From Scenedesmus sp. ARA3 (lineage: Eukaryota; Chlorophyta; Chlorophyceae; Sphaeropleales; Scenedesmaceae), in assembly GCA_004335835.1 (NCBI GenBank), contig RWJK01001538.1:1-64000 (forward strand): 64,000 nt of DNA, given 5' to 3'. Shown here one piece after another: positions 44,917 to 55,037 of this stretch; the stretch's first letter is position 1; each line of letters starts with the position of its first letter. The position numbers and the translations under genes are program-made. A model generated the notes under the pieces. It searched no databases, had not been told where the DNA came from, and saw only the letters and a list, made by a program, of their open reading frames with translations.

Positions 44917-47900
44917 GTTAGCCGCATGCCAAGTATGCACAGGTGCATCAACAACCATGCTACCACCAGCGACGATGCACAACCACTGCACATGCATGTT
45001 TGACAGAGACCAGTTGCACGGCTGCTTTGCTCCTTCAACTGCAAACCAACCCTGAAAATGCACCAAGCAAGCCTACACACCACCACTATGCCTGCAAGCA
45101 GAAGTCCTGGGAGTGGAAGCTCTTGAATCCTCTACTTCCATAGAAGCTGGTTCACCGCAGTCCGCACCTTGAGGTCGAAGTGCACGATGTGCTTCGAGTG
45201 CAGGTAGTCCATGCCCTGAGGAGGGGAAGCAAAGAGAGAGAGGCAGACGCAGGGGCAGAGGCAGCACAAGAACACTTGAGCAGCGTGGCAACACCAAGGA
45301 CTCATCGCTGTACTTGATGTAACAGCGGCCTTGATTTTGATGCCCATGCTGCCCCATGCTCAGTACTCAAATAGAAACGCAAAGTATAGCACATGTCCTG
45401 ACACACACTCACTGTACTGTTACTCATTACTAGTACTCACCCGTGCAGCGTCCAGCGCCAGCTTGATCCTCACGCTGTCCCACTGTCATTGTTGTTCATA
45501 GCTGCAATATCTTACTAAGCTTAACAACAGTATGTTTTGAAACACGGCCACTCACCCGTGCAGCATCCAGCGCCAGCTTGATCCTCACGCTGTCCCTGCT
45601 CAGGAAGTCGGCGCGCCGCGTGATGGCTGCACGCAGACTGCCACTGGCCAGGTACTCTGTGACAAGGGCCGGCGGCCTGATCTGGCTCACTGCCACCTCC
45701 GCGCGGTGCCTGCGGGGACATGTGATACAAAACATAACATGACATGCAGACCAGCAGGCCACATACTCCGAAACAGGGCAGCTGTTACATGCTGCTGTTT
45801 GAGGGCCGGTGAACGGATCTGGCTCACTGCCACCTCTGCGCGGTGCCTGCAGGTGCAAGTGTCATGTAGGTACGTGATTTCAAGTGTACGGCCGCTGGCA
45901 TGACATGGTGTGCAACCAGCAGAACTGACTTGATTCCCGAAAGCACAGCGCCGCACCTGTCGGCCATGCTTGTAGCCACCCTGACTGCTTCATGGCCTTG
46001 GCCAGACCCCAATCGGCGGCGCGCCACCTCCAGCACTAACAACAGCAACTGCATGGACCGCTGAACCAAGCAGGTTCTTCAAGATAATGCAATGCAGGGC
46101 CTGCCGCACCTGTTGATCATGTGTGTTGCCACCTTGACTGCATCCAGCCCCTGCCCCGGGCCCAGGTGGCTGCGCACAGCCTCCAGCGCAGCATCTAATC
46201 AAAACCCACACACCAACAGCAAGCTCGTAGAGAATGCACGGCAACATAGGTTGCATAACACACGGCAGCGCGGCATTCATTCCACAAACTGCTGGTGAAT
46301 TACCAGCATCTTGACTGTGTGCGAAAGCTACACCCCTCACCTGTTGGCCATGCTGGTTGCCACCTTCACTGCGTCCAGCCCTTGCCCAGGACCCAAGTGG
46401 CTGCGCACAGCCTCCAGCGCGGCATCAAGCGGCGGCAGCACCAGCCCATACACCCTGCAGCAGCAGCAGCAGCAGCGGGCTCAGCTGCATGTTGTTTCAA
46501 GCCTATTGCGTTAAGCTGCATCACCAGACCACGTTGGTAGTCGCACCAATAATGGCTGACAAAGCAACCATAACCAGCGTTGAGTAGGCAGAGTGCACGC
46601 TGTCATCTGCACTTTGGCAAACGCCACTAATTAGTACAGCACTTGCAGCCGTGTCAGCCGCCAGGGTTCATGCAATGCACAGCAGCTGCTGACACTCACC
46701 AGACCACGTTGGGGTGCCGAACGTTCCCCAGGATGGACGCCTCCTTGAGCAGCTCACCCACGTTGTCCTACAAGCAGGGAACAGAGCAGCAACAGCATAA
46801 CATTGGTTCATAAAGAGCAGAGCATGCAATGTAAACCTCCTTGAGTAGCTCCCCCACGTTGTCAGGCAAGCAGGGCAAAAAGCAGACACGCCATCATTGA
46901 TTGTTCAATCACCGAGAACAATGCAAACATTTAGGGGACGCACTCAACAGCGATTTGATAAACACAACGTTGCTGCCTCCACCTTGCTGATGCTGCCCAT
47001 GCCTCCATCTGGCACCAGCAGGTTGGGGTTGAGGCACTTCACCGCCACATCACACGAGTGCCAGCGGCAACACACAATACAGTAGGCCAAAAGATCCGTT
47101 GTTCCAACGCAAACCAAAGCAGTCGTGACTAGCTGTTGTCGTGCTGGCAATGCTTAATTTTATGCAAAAAACACTGAAGTTGGTGTTGTGAAACAGGTTT
47201 TCTGCACCTTGCTGATGCTGCCCATGCCGCCATCGGGCACCAGTAGATTCGGGTTGAGGCACTTGACCGCCACATCACACGAGTGCCAGCGGCACAGGTA
47301 CACCTCGCCAAAGCCTCCAGTGCCCAGCAGCCGCACCGGCTGCAGCACAAAATAGAAGCATTACAGGGCGGCAAAGCAGTACAACAGTACAGATTAGGCA
47401 CAGGTACACCTCACCAAAGCCGCCAGTACCCAGCAGCCGCACCGGCTGCAGTACAGAAATGAAGCAGTGCAACAGTACAAAGTGAGGCATAGCAGTACAT
47501 CGGCAGTACATCGGCACATGTACACCTCGCCAAATCTGCCAGTACCCAGCAGCCGCACCGGCTGCGGTACAAAATAGAAGCAGTACAGCAGTACAAGGTT
47601 AGGCACGGCAGTACAGCGGCACAGGTACACCTCGCCAAAGCCGCCAGTACCCAGCACCCGCACCGGCTGCAGTACATCAATGCAGCAGTGCAATGCGGCA
47701 CAGCAGTACAGTAACACTTGGCTGCGCTTGTGTAAAACAAATAGCTTATGTTGGCCAGCGCGCGCTCAGGCTGGAGCAGTACAACTGCAATTTGAGCGGA
47801 GTTATTCTAAAACAGCCAAATACACAGTCAAGCATGCACTGCTAGACGGGCGACCTGCTGCAACACTGGCGCCTTGCGGCAGACAACCAAAACAAGTGAT

Positions 47901-50900
47901 GGTTTGCCTTGATCTCTCCAGTCAAACTTTGGTCAGACGTCAGTCAAACTCTGGTGAAACTCACCGTCAGGTCCTCAGGGCTGATGATCTCCAGCTTTGC
48001 CTCCAGGTCAGCCAGCTTGAGCTGTGTACTGCCCTCAGATGAGTTTGTCACCACGTCAGCAACCAAGTCGTCATACTCGCTGCTTGTGAGCTGCACATTG
48101 CTGCTGCTGCTGCCAGGAGCCGTGCTTGTGCTGCTGTTACCGAACGCTGCTGCTGCGGCGGCTGCTGCTGCTGTTGTTTCGGAGGGAGGTCCTGCAGGCG
48201 CTGCAGCCTGAGGGTTGCTGCTGCTCAGTGCTGCCTCGGAACTGCCAGGCTCCTGCAAGCAAACAGAACACGGGGAGCAGCACGCTGTGAGTTCAACTAC
48301 GAAGCTGTATGCGAGACCCACTAGGTGAGCAGTGCAGTGCCGTGTTCCATGCATTGCGGTGCACCTGCAAGGCCCTCTACAAAAGCAAGCGCCACGCCAG
48401 ACAGGCGAGCAGCTCCTACTGCACAACGGCCTCCTTTGTTTGCAAGGCCTGTGCTGCTGCCGCTTCCAACAGCAGTACAGCAGGAGTCAGCTGCTGAGTA
48501 GCCACACACAGTTTTGTGTACCAAGCTCACAATATAGCTCTCAAACCATCCGCACCACACTAAGAGTCTTCTTTCCTTATCCTTTAATCACATGGCTGTC
48601 GCCGCTGGGGCAGGTGTTGCTGCTGCCACCTCAGAACACCTCGCACACAAAGCAGCTTCCTGCTATCTCACACAGGGGCACAGCCGTTTCGACTCTAAAC
48701 CCCACCCCACCTTGATCACGTGGCTGTCACCACTGGGGCAGGTGCTGCTGCTGCCACCAGTGCTGCCGCGCTTGCTGCCCAGCTGCGCATACAGGTGCAG
48801 CTTGAACCCCGGCCGCAGGCTCTGCAAGGGCACAGCACAACACGTTCTGATTTTTATCATGTTGAATACGAATTTATGATGTTGCTGCCCAGCTGCGCAT
48901 ACAGGTGCAGCCTGAACCCTGGCCGCAGGCTCTGCAAGGACACGGCACAACACAGGGTTTTGTGTTATGCGTTATGATGTTATTCATGATGATGTCGCTG
49001 CCCAGCTGCGCATACAGGTGCAGCCGGAAGCCTGGCCGCAGGCTCTGCAGAGGAACAGGAAAGTGACACAGCTGTAGTCAGTTACCAATCCTCTTGACAC
49101 CAAGAGAAGGTAGTTACATGTGGGTCCTGGCATCAACATTGATGCTCCGCAGCACAAACAGGTGCAGACGATCCCAAAGCAATGCCTTGCAGATGAAGTT
49201 GCCAGAAGCCTGGCCGCAGGTTGGCGATTTGCAGAGTGGTACAGGTGGTGAAAAGCAGAACCAGGTGATAATGTAACTGAGGTGGTCAGAAGTTGCCTCA
49301 CCGCATACGAGTCAAACTCCTCCCACATCATGTCCAGGTCCTCACCATCAATCAAGTCCACCAGCACAGCTGAACGGCACCACCACCGCAACCACACACT
49401 GTCTTCCACACAACATTTATAACAGTGTTATAACAGTGCCTGTAACAAGCGCCTCACCGCGTAGGAGTCAAACTCCTCCCACATCATGTCCAGGTCCTCA
49501 TCATCGATCAAGTCTACCAGCACTCCGCTGTCGCCATCAGGGCCCGGCAGGTCATACGTGATGCGGCAGCTCTGCATTTGTAGGAAGCGCCAGCAGCAGC
49601 AGCGGCGGCGGCGACAGCAGGATGCATAGTATATCAACTGAGGGATTGCTCATTGCAACTCCAGGGCAGGTAAATGCAGCCACTGTTGTCACATTTGAGC
49701 AACAACAGACGGGCAGCAAGGGTGTACACAAGACATACATACACAAACCTGGCCCCACATCGTCCCAGACTGCACTGGTGGCCTTGGCCAGCTGCTGCAA
49801 GAAGCAGCTGTACCTGACAGCAGAGATAAAGACCTAAACGAACCCGAAGAAACACAACACAGCGCCGTACCAAGCGCCGTACCTCGTCCCGCACTGCGCT
49901 GGTGGCTTTGGCCAGCTGCTGCAGGAAGCAGCTGTAGCTGGCAGCACCAAACCAAAACATGAACAAACCCCATACAACACAGCACAGTGCCGCACCTTGT
50001 CCCACACTGCGCTGGTGGCCTTGGCCAGCTGCTGCAGGAAAGCTGAGAAGCTCTGGGTGCGGCTCAGCCCCACAAGCCTTGTCACTCGGGCAGCTACATA
50101 ACAACACGTTTGACCACCTGTGACCAATGCCGCCTCACCCCATGTTGCGCTGATGACCTGTTCTTGCTGACCTACTGCAGGAGGCAGCTGTAGCTGCTGC
50201 TACATCACAAGAAATAATCATTTTCGTAGGAATGATACACAACACGTAAACTTCATCAATGTGCTGCACCTCATCCCACCCTGCGCTGGTGGCCTTAGCC
50301 AGCTGCTGCAGGAAAGCTGAGAAGCTCTGGGTGCGGCTCAGGCCCACAAGCCGCATCACTCAATAGCTACATAACAACACGTTTGACAAGCTTTGACGAA
50401 CGCCTCGCCTCACCCCATGTTGCGCCAATGCCCTTCTTTTGCTGACCGGCTGCAGGAGGCAGCTGTAGCTGCTGATACATCCAAACTGCATCGATTTTGA
50501 AGCACATATACACAACAAAGGCTCCACTACACAGCGCCTCACCTCGTCCCAGACTGCGCTGGTGGCCTTTGCCAGCTGCTGCAGGAAACCTGAGAAGCTC
50601 TGGGTGCGGCTCAGCCCCACTAGCCGCGTCTCCCCGCCCACGTAGCGCCAGCGCATGCTGCGGCCGCCGCCGCCGCCGCCCGTGGTGCTGTTGCTGCCCT
50701 CACTGGTCATTGGCAGCTCCTCATATTCACCCCCACTGCTGAGCAGCACGCGCACCTGCGGCACAAAAGCAGCAGGACAGAACAGTAGCAGAGACAGCTC
50801 AGGGCTGGGAAGGACTGGAGGTGGTGCCTTCGCTGGTGATTGGGAGCTCCTCGTACTCACCGCCTGAACTCAGCAGCACGCGCACCTGCAGTAGCAGCAG

Positions 50901-51209
50901 CAGGTGAGGCAGAGCAGCAGCAGCAGCAGCAGCGGAAGCGGCAGCAGCAGTTGGGGGTTAGGTGCTGCCCTCACTGGTCATTGGCAGCTCCTCGTACTCA
51001 CCGCCTGAACTCAGCAGCACGCGCACCTGCGACAGCAGCAGCAGGTGAGGCAGAGCAGCAGCAGCAGCAGCAGCGGCAGCGGCAGCAGAGACGCAGTGCA
51101 GAGTTAGGGGGTGCTGCCCTCACTGGTCATTGGCAGCTCCTCATACTCACCCCCACTGCTGAGCAGCACGCGCACCTGTGGTGGCAGCAGGCAGGGCATC
51201 AGCATCAGT

Positions 51210-51244
<35 letters not shown>

Positions 51245-53630
51245 GCGGCGGCAGCAGCAGCGGCAGCAGCAAGTGGTGAGGCAGAGCAGCCAGGCATTTG
51301 GAGTTCAAGCTCCGTGTGGGGCCCTCGCGGGTCATTGGGAGCTCCTCGTACTCACCACCCCCACTGCTGAGCAGCACACGCACCTGCGGCAGCAGCAGCC
51401 AGAGCACCAGCAGCAGTTTTTTAAAGGTGGCGTGTCACACGCTGCTATGAACAGCTCTTCATACTCATTTCCAGCGCTGAGCAGCACGCGCACCTGCGGC
51501 AGCAGCCTGCGGAGCATCAGCATCAGCAGCAGCTGAGGGCAAACACAGTGTGTGTGCACTGCGACACATATGGTTTCGGTGAGAGGGTAAGAGCTGAACA
51601 CCTGCCGCAGCGCTCACCTTTTTGCCGCTGGCAGCTGTGGAAGCCATGGGCGATGCAGCAGCAGCAGCCGCTGCCATGGCTGCTGCAGCAGCAGCAGCAC
51701 TCGCAGGGCTGCTGCCAAAGCTTGGATCCACCATGCTCATGTTGCTGATGGTGCTCATGTTGCTGAAGGGCTGCTGCGCCAGGCCAGGTGCCGCGGACAG
51801 CACGCTGCTCGCCACACTCGCCGATTTCAAATTATTTAAACTGGCCAGCGACAGCTGGCTCTCTGAAAAGCCGGGAATTCCTGCAAAGGTGCTTGCAGGA
51901 AGCTGCGGCACAACACCCGCCCCCATGCCTGCTGCTGCCGCTGCTGCGGCCAGGCTGCTGCTGCTCAGTCCTCCAGGAGGTGATGCCATCCCTGCAGAAA
52001 TAACAGGCATTCCTGCAGAAATAACAGGCATGCCGCCTGCAGTCAGCCCGGCCGCTGCAAAGCGCTTGCTGAGCTCGCTGTTCACAGCACTGCTTGCTGC
52101 GCAGCTGCCTGCTGCTGTGCCTATAATGCTGCCTGCTGTGGTCCCCGCAAGGCTGTTGGGCTGTGACACAATAACAGGCACGGCCTGCACTGACGCCATG
52201 CCTGCAGCGATCTGTGCTGGTGTGGCGCCAGTTGGCATCAATGCTGTAGCTGTCGACAGCCCTGCAGCCATCAGCAGAGATGCATTTGCTGCCGAGTTGA
52301 GTGCCGCCATGCTGTTTGGCGCGTTGGCAGCTGCCGTGGCTGCATTCATTGCTGCTGCATTGGCAGCAGTGATATTTGCAGAACCGGCAATGCTCGCCGG
52401 GTTGGATGCGGCAGCGGCGCTCATTGCTGCTGCATTGATGGCAGCAACATTAGCAGCTGTCCTGCTGGCCGGGCTAGCTGCTGCTGCTGCCGCGGCATTC
52501 AGTGCCGCTGCATTTGCAGCCGTCATGCTGGCCGGGTTGGCTGCTGCTGCTGCTGCTGCTTGTAGGGCAGCTGTGCTGGCAGCGCTGTTAGCAGCAGCTA
52601 CACTTGTGGGGTTGGCTGCTGCTGCTGCGCTCATGACTGCTGCATTCACTGCTGCTACCTCAGCAGGACTCATGCTGGTGGGCTGTTTTGCTGCTGCGCT
52701 CACTGCTGCCGCCTGCATTGCTGCTGCAGCATTTGCAGCCACAGCACTTGCAGGGTTGCCTGCCGCAGCGCTCGCTGCAGCTGCATTCACCGCTGCTGCT
52801 GCTGCTGCATCAGCAGCAGCCGCGCTTGTGGTGCTGGCAGTTGCTGCATTCATCGCTGCCACATTCATTGCATTCAGCGCTGCCATGCTAGTGGGATCTG
52901 CAGCCACAGCTGCTGCTGCTGCATTCACCGCGGCAGCTTTCAGCGCAGCAGCGTTAGCTGCACTCATGCTGGATGGGTTGGCGACTGCAGCTGAAGCAGC
53001 AGCATTTATTGCTGCTGCATTTGCAGCCAGCACACTTGCAGGATCTGTAGCAGCTGTGAGTGCTGTTGGCACAACTGGTGCTGCCACTACTGCAGGCTGC
53101 ACCACAGGTACTGCTGGCACCACGGCTGCACCAGGTGCCAGCGCTGCTGCTGTTGCTGCTGCAGCTGCTGCTGGTGTGATGGCCACTGCTGGCACTACTG
53201 TTGGCATGGTGCCGAAGGCTGCTGCACCAGGTGCCATGGGGCCAGCTGCCACCGGGTTGCTTGCTGCTGCCACTGCTGCTATCCCCGCTGCATCCAAGCT
53301 TTCTGCAGAGGGCAGAGCGCCCGCTGCTGCTGCATGCGCTTCTGCAGGTGCCACTGCTGTTGGTGCTGCTGCTGCCGCCGCAGCTGCAGCTGCTGCTACT
53401 GCTGCTTCCGTTAGGTCAAGCCCTTCGGCCGCAGGCGTATGTGGGGCAAGCTGCGAGTCACTTGCTTCAAGAATGTCTCCAGAAGTTGGCGGCAGGCACA
53501 CTGGTATGGCAGACGACATTCCTGTGTAGCCAGCTGTAGACATCATGGAGGCAGAGTTGAACGCAGCTGCCAAGCTGTCCACGTACGCCTGAGCGCTAGA
53601 TACCGAAACAGAACTTGCATTGCTGTCCAT
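42995..53630 (-). CDS. Raf-like (TKL) protein kinase with PB1 domain and Ala-repeat N-terminus
   Basis: Fifteen exons join in frame to 1273 aa: 53630-51618, 50755-50543, 49571-49458, 48821-48711, 48252-47965, 47339-47208, 46767-46700, 46454-46341, 45709-45556, 45215-45168, 44866-44770, 44430-44357, 43878-43743, 43514-43421, 43160-42995. Residues 1-671 are Ala-rich and disordered, with a degenerate repeat of about 30 residues built on NPASMTAANAAALNAA. Residues 672-817 hold a PB1 domain (WRYVGGETRLVGLSRTQSF, then the OPCA acidic turn DLIDDEDLDMMWEEFD). The kinase domain starts near 914: GTGGFGEV loop, VAVKCLN lysine, HFDLK catalytic loop, DMG instead of DFG, LPWIAPE, DVWSFGIVLYELWA and RPTFRDVV. 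PB1 followed by a kinase with HFDLK matches the plant Raf-like B group, cytosolic MAPKKK-type kinases used in stress and ABA-type signalling. The catalytic Lys and Asp are present, so it is probably active. Confidence 0.9.
43970..44303 (-). repeat. Three shadow copies of kinase exon 43743-43878 5' edge
   Basis: Codons for AVDVWSFGIVLYELWAL with a GCAG acceptor recur at about 43997, 44123 and 44303, all upstream of the intact exon. Substitutions include VDARSFGIVLFEKWAL in the farthest. Confidence 0.85.
44457..44642. repeat. (CAG)n tract containing an assembly gap
   Basis: Near-pure CAG on both sides of 50 unresolved bases (44513-44562), in the intron between kinase exons 44430 and 44770. The true repeat length is unknown. 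Confidence 0.95.
44513..44562. other. Assembly gap of 50 N
   Basis: A round-number run of N inside a CAG microsatellite, so the gap size is probably a placeholder. It lies in an intron and does not affect the kinase reading frame. Confidence 0.95.
45435..45480 (-). repeat. Shadow copy of kinase exon 45556-45709 3' edge
   Basis: Codons for DSVRIKLALDAAR and the GTGAGT donor recur about 115 nt downstream of the intact exon. Confidence 0.8.
45800..45850 (-). repeat. Shadow copy of kinase exon 45556-45709 5' edge
   Basis: A CTGCAG acceptor plus codons for HRAEVAVSQIR recur about 140 nt upstream of the intact exon. Confidence 0.8.
45955..46195 (-). repeat. Two shadow copies of kinase exon 46341-46454 3' edge
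   Basis: Codons resembling SHLGPGQGLDAVKVAT and an AG/GT junction recur at about 46109-46195 and 45957-46030, downstream of the intact exon. Confidence 0.8.
46835..46870 (-). repeat. Shadow copy of kinase exon 46700-46767 5' edge
   Basis: Codons for DNVGELLKE recur upstream of the intact exon with diverged flanks. Confidence 0.75.
46978..47070 (-). repeat. Shadow copy of kinase exon 47208-47339 3' edge
   Basis: Codons for WHSCDVAVKCLNPNLLVPDG and the AAG/GTGGAG junction recur about 230 nt downstream of the intact exon. Confidence 0.85.
47402..47674 (-). repeat. Three shadow copies of the kinase glycine-loop exon 5' edge
   Basis: GCAG plus codons for PVRLLGTGGFGEVYLC recur at about 47450, 47568 and 47672, upstream of the intact exon 47208-47339, spaced 105-118 bp. 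This was the most obvious array by eye. Confidence 0.9.
48878..49050 (-). repeat. Two shadow copies of kinase exon 48711-48821 5' edge
   Basis: An acceptor and codons for SLRPGFRLHLYAQLGS recur at about 48932 and 49048, upstream of the intact exon. Confidence 0.85.
49304..49370 (-). repeat. Shadow copy of kinase exon 49458-49571 3' edge
   Basis: Codons for VLVDLIDGEDLDMMWEEFD and the GTGAGG donor recur about 155 nt downstream of the intact PB1 exon. Confidence 0.85.
49755..50355 (-). repeat. Shadow copies of kinase exon 50543-50755 3' edge
   Basis: Codons for FLQQLAKATSAVWDE with a following donor-like GT recur at least four times (about 49757, 49885, 50000 and 50270), downstream of the intact exon. 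Two copies also retain LVGLSRTQSFS. Confidence 0.85.
50828..51500 (-). repeat. Five shadow copies of the PB1 exon 5' edge
   Basis: A CGCAG or similar acceptor plus codons for VRVLLSSGGEYEELPMTSEG recur at about 50886, 51028, 51178, 51383 and 51493, upstream of the intact exon starting at 50755. The four nearest contain an internal GTGAGT; the intact exon has GTGAAT. Confidence 0.9.
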
Positions 53631-55037
53631 GTGTGCAGATCTACAGAGTCCGGGCTGCTGCACGGCCACAACGCCGTTGTCGGGTTGTATGTGGCCTTAC
53701 ATATGGCCACACCACCTGATCTATCAGGCTGTCCCTTGTGAAACGTTCAAACTTGTGTTTAGAGCTGTAATGTGTGAAAGGAGCGATGGCACTGTTGTTG
53801 CATGGATGTTCGACTTGCTTTGCCCTCACAGCTGTCGCCGAGCACGGCTTGATACGTGTCTTACGATTCAAAAATAACACATTAAAAGTAAACCAACCAA
53901 GTCGAGCCAAGCCACCGATATCTCTGTTATCTTTGGTTGAGCCAAGGTGGTCCCTTGGGCCAGCTGGGCTAGGAGAGCGTGCGTCACAGCTGCCCAAGGT
54001 TTGGCGGAGAAGATCAAACAGCCTTGCTTAGTGCTTTAACACATGAAATTTCTTTAAAACGCATCAAATGAGTACATTTAGGCTGTCATTCCGCGTGGTG
54101 GCTGCGGTTGCAGTGGCGGACATGCTCGGCAGGCCCGGTCATGTGCTGCAGCAGTACGGGATGATGGACCTGATGAACATGAGTGTCAAGGCTTGCTTGA
54201 GTTGGTCCCCAATAAAGTAGTTTAAAACTCAGTTTAAAGTGACAAAGTAAGGTGAACTACAGTGTTCAGCCTGCTGATGCTTTACGCTGTTGCTGGGCTC
54301 TGGTTTTGCTGCCAGAGGCTTCTGTACTGCGCCCTGCACGCAGGTCCACAACCACACACAAGTTATTGTTAATTGCGTTTATTGGATGCCCTAAGCTGAC
54401 AAAAGCAAATCTGCGCACACCACAGCACCCACCACATGGAATGAAATGCCCGGAGACCATATGCCAACCTCTGGCAGCCCCTGATCACGTAACCACTTGA
54501 CGATAACAACACTGGACAACACTGTGCTTATCTGCAGAAGGATATCCAGATCACAGGGCAAGATGTACTTCAGCACACCAGCAATAAATGAAACTTGATC
54601 ACAACAGTGCGCACACAACAGAACACCACCCGCACCAGACACAACACTGCACATCAGGACTTTCACTTCCCCCACTAGATACACTGCGATCGTGGCTGCT
54701 CCAGTGCACTGCTGATGCCTTGCTGCACAGCAGGCCGCCGGCTTAGCCGAGCTAGTGACACTGTCTCAAGCTATTGCTCCTGTCAGTGGCAGCCTGGGCT
54801 CATTGTGCGCTGTTGCTGTTGCATGTGGACAGCGCTCCCTTCCAGCAATGACCACAAAACCAGGTGGCTGCCTGGCAGCTTGACTCGTGATGCACCTGTC
54901 TGCTGTTGTCAAGACGATGGACGTGAATCCCACGCAGACACCAGCAGTTTTACTGCATGCAGCCTGCTGTTGACTATCTGCCAGCCCACAGCTTGCAAGC
55001 CAGTGCATGCTACCACTGCCTTGTGATTGGGGCCCCC
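53631..55037. other. Intergenic: kinase promoter and ARM-gene 3' UTR
   Basis: No exon chain is seen. The region just upstream of the kinase ATG is moderately AT-richer (53860-53900) than its surroundings. Confidence 0.45.

Noticed and set aside
51622..53529. 635-codon plus-strand ORF
   Set aside because: It is the antisense shadow of the Ala-rich first exon of the kinase gene; GCN codons read backwards are stop-free. It has no domain.
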